Source: Typhlomys cinereus (Eukaryota; Chordata; Mammalia; Rodentia; Platacanthomyidae). Taken from it: a DNA stretch of 64,000 nucleotides. A program made the translations under genes and the position numbers. The notes under the pieces are model-generated. The model made no database searches and was not told where the DNA came from. It worked only from the letters and a program-made list of their open reading frames with translations. Where the stretch lies: the NCBI GenBank assembly GCA_023101885.1, contig JALPQD010000231.1, positions 2,256,042 to 2,320,041 on the forward strand. Direction: 5' to 3'. Positions 63,223 through 64,000 of the stretch are shown here, piece by piece. Numbering within the stretch: the stretch's first letter is position 1; each line of letters starts with the position of its first letter.

Positions 63223-64000
63223 CCCTTCTTCCCTTGACTGCAGGTGACATGGCCAATGCCCTGCACTTCTGCTGTGACTCCCCTGTGGTGGCAGATGTCA
63301 CCATGATGGACTCAAACTGTGGGGTCTCAGCCCCCACTTCCTCCAAGTTGTTTGGGTAGGATACTAGGTTGTAGGCAACAGGTAGGTGACCTAACTTCAA
63401 CAGCTGTCTCTGTCTTCTGGGCTTACACACCCCCTGCATTCTTGACACTGGGGGCTCCATATCTTTGTGGAGGCCAGGGAGGGGCTGGCTGGTGCTCTGC
63501 AGACTGGTCAGAAGTGCCTCAGGCCTCTGTTCTGTAGTCACTCAGCTGGCACGCACACCAAGCGCCTTCAGACGCTGCCTGGTGCCCCTTGGGGAAGTAA
63601 AAATCGCCCCAAGAGAACGACCGCTCCAGCGACTGTGTCTCTTCTGAGAGCAACGAAGCGCGAGTAGAGGCGGGTATGTGCCAATCAATGCCAGATTTAC
63701 TCCTTTGCACAATCACTGTGTGAGTGGCAGTGTGGAGAACGGGTAGGGAGTTGACAGGATTTGGAACTGGGAAAGAGGAGATTGGCCTGGCAATTTAGGT
63801 GGGGAAAAAATCTAAGAAATGACTGCAGGATTGGAAAAGTCTATTAGACCGAGACAGGTTTGAAAGACAGACTTATCAGCGTGTGGCGACCAATCAGACA
63901 TATGTGGTTTGGGGAGGGGGGGGACTCAGGGTCAACTTCAGCAAGGCGGGAGCTTGTGAGATGTCGACTTTGTTTATGTTTTATATGAGCCACTTCCGGT
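63223..64000. other. Unique sequence, no gene recognised
   Basis: The window ends in ordinary sequence. 63540-63660 is compositionally distinct (CCCTTGGGGAAGTAAAAATC, GAAGCGCGAGTAGAGGCGGG) and unassigned. A 122-codon minus frame overlaps the CA-rich array edge and has no domain. Confidence 0.4.

Noticed and set aside
1..64000. Telomeric TTAGGG arrays or centromeric satellite
   Set aside because: No run of TTAGGG/CCCTAA and no long satellite with monomers of 100 bp or more is present.

Overview
This window looks like nuclear DNA from a rodent of the mouse-related group. I see no protein-coding gene, tRNA, rRNA or recognisable pseudogene in it. The rodent call rests on interspersed repeats: B1-like 7SL-derived SINEs, ID-headed B4-type SINEs, tRNA-headed B3-like SINEs with (CA)n tails, and several copies of a rodent element that resembles URR1. 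A few old mammalian repeats (two MIR fragments, weak L1 3'-end fragments) are also present. I cannot name the species.

The dominant feature is tandem repetition. More than twenty arrays, with units from 1-3 bp up to 58 bp, cover very roughly 13 kb (about a fifth) of the window by my own addition of approximate coordinates. Main arrays, left to right: 58-bp unit (2.0 kb), 45-bp (3.4 kb), a roughly 790-bp GACAGA array inside a URR1-like element (4.8-5.6 kb), 34/35-bp (6.8-7.5 kb), TCC triplets (9.7 kb), 44-bp (11.1 kb), a 2.3-kb array of a 12-13-bp unit carrying CACCTG (14.9-17.2 kb), a G-rich array carrying CACGTG (18.1-18.4 kb), a 1.2-kb array of a 20-bp unit (18.8-20.0 kb), 27-bp (21.2 kb), a GTGTGCG array (21.9-22.5 kb), 32-bp (25.4-26.3 kb), (CAG)20 (29.2 kb), 36-bp (33.6 kb), 27-bp (37.1 kb), 28-bp (44.4 kb), 35-bp GC-rich (51.3 kb), a 0.9-kb G4-type purine array (53.4-54.3 kb), a 1.2-kb 29-bp array (59.0-60.2 kb) and a 23-bp array (63.0 kb).

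Between the arrays, the left part (about 1-38 kb) is GC-richer and most densely packed with arrays. From about 40 kb the inter-array sequence is AT-richer, with stretches that look like ordinary intergenic or intronic DNA and some that could be conserved noncoding elements (for example 22.9-23.3, 41.3-41.7, 43.2-43.45, 52.0-52.1 and 60.5-60.7 kb). This density of minisatellites is typical of subtelomeric or recombination-rich mammalian DNA, but no telomere repeat is present, so that placement is inference.

The long open reading frames are products of arrays whose units lack stop codons, not genes. The most interesting signals are structural: a transposon whose internal purine tract has expanded into a large array; a 2.3-kb array that is at once an E-box array and, on the minus strand, a ladder of consensus 5' splice sites; higher-order duplications inside arrays; a B3-like SINE with intact target-site duplications, suggesting recent activity; and microsatellites growing repeatedly from SINE tails.
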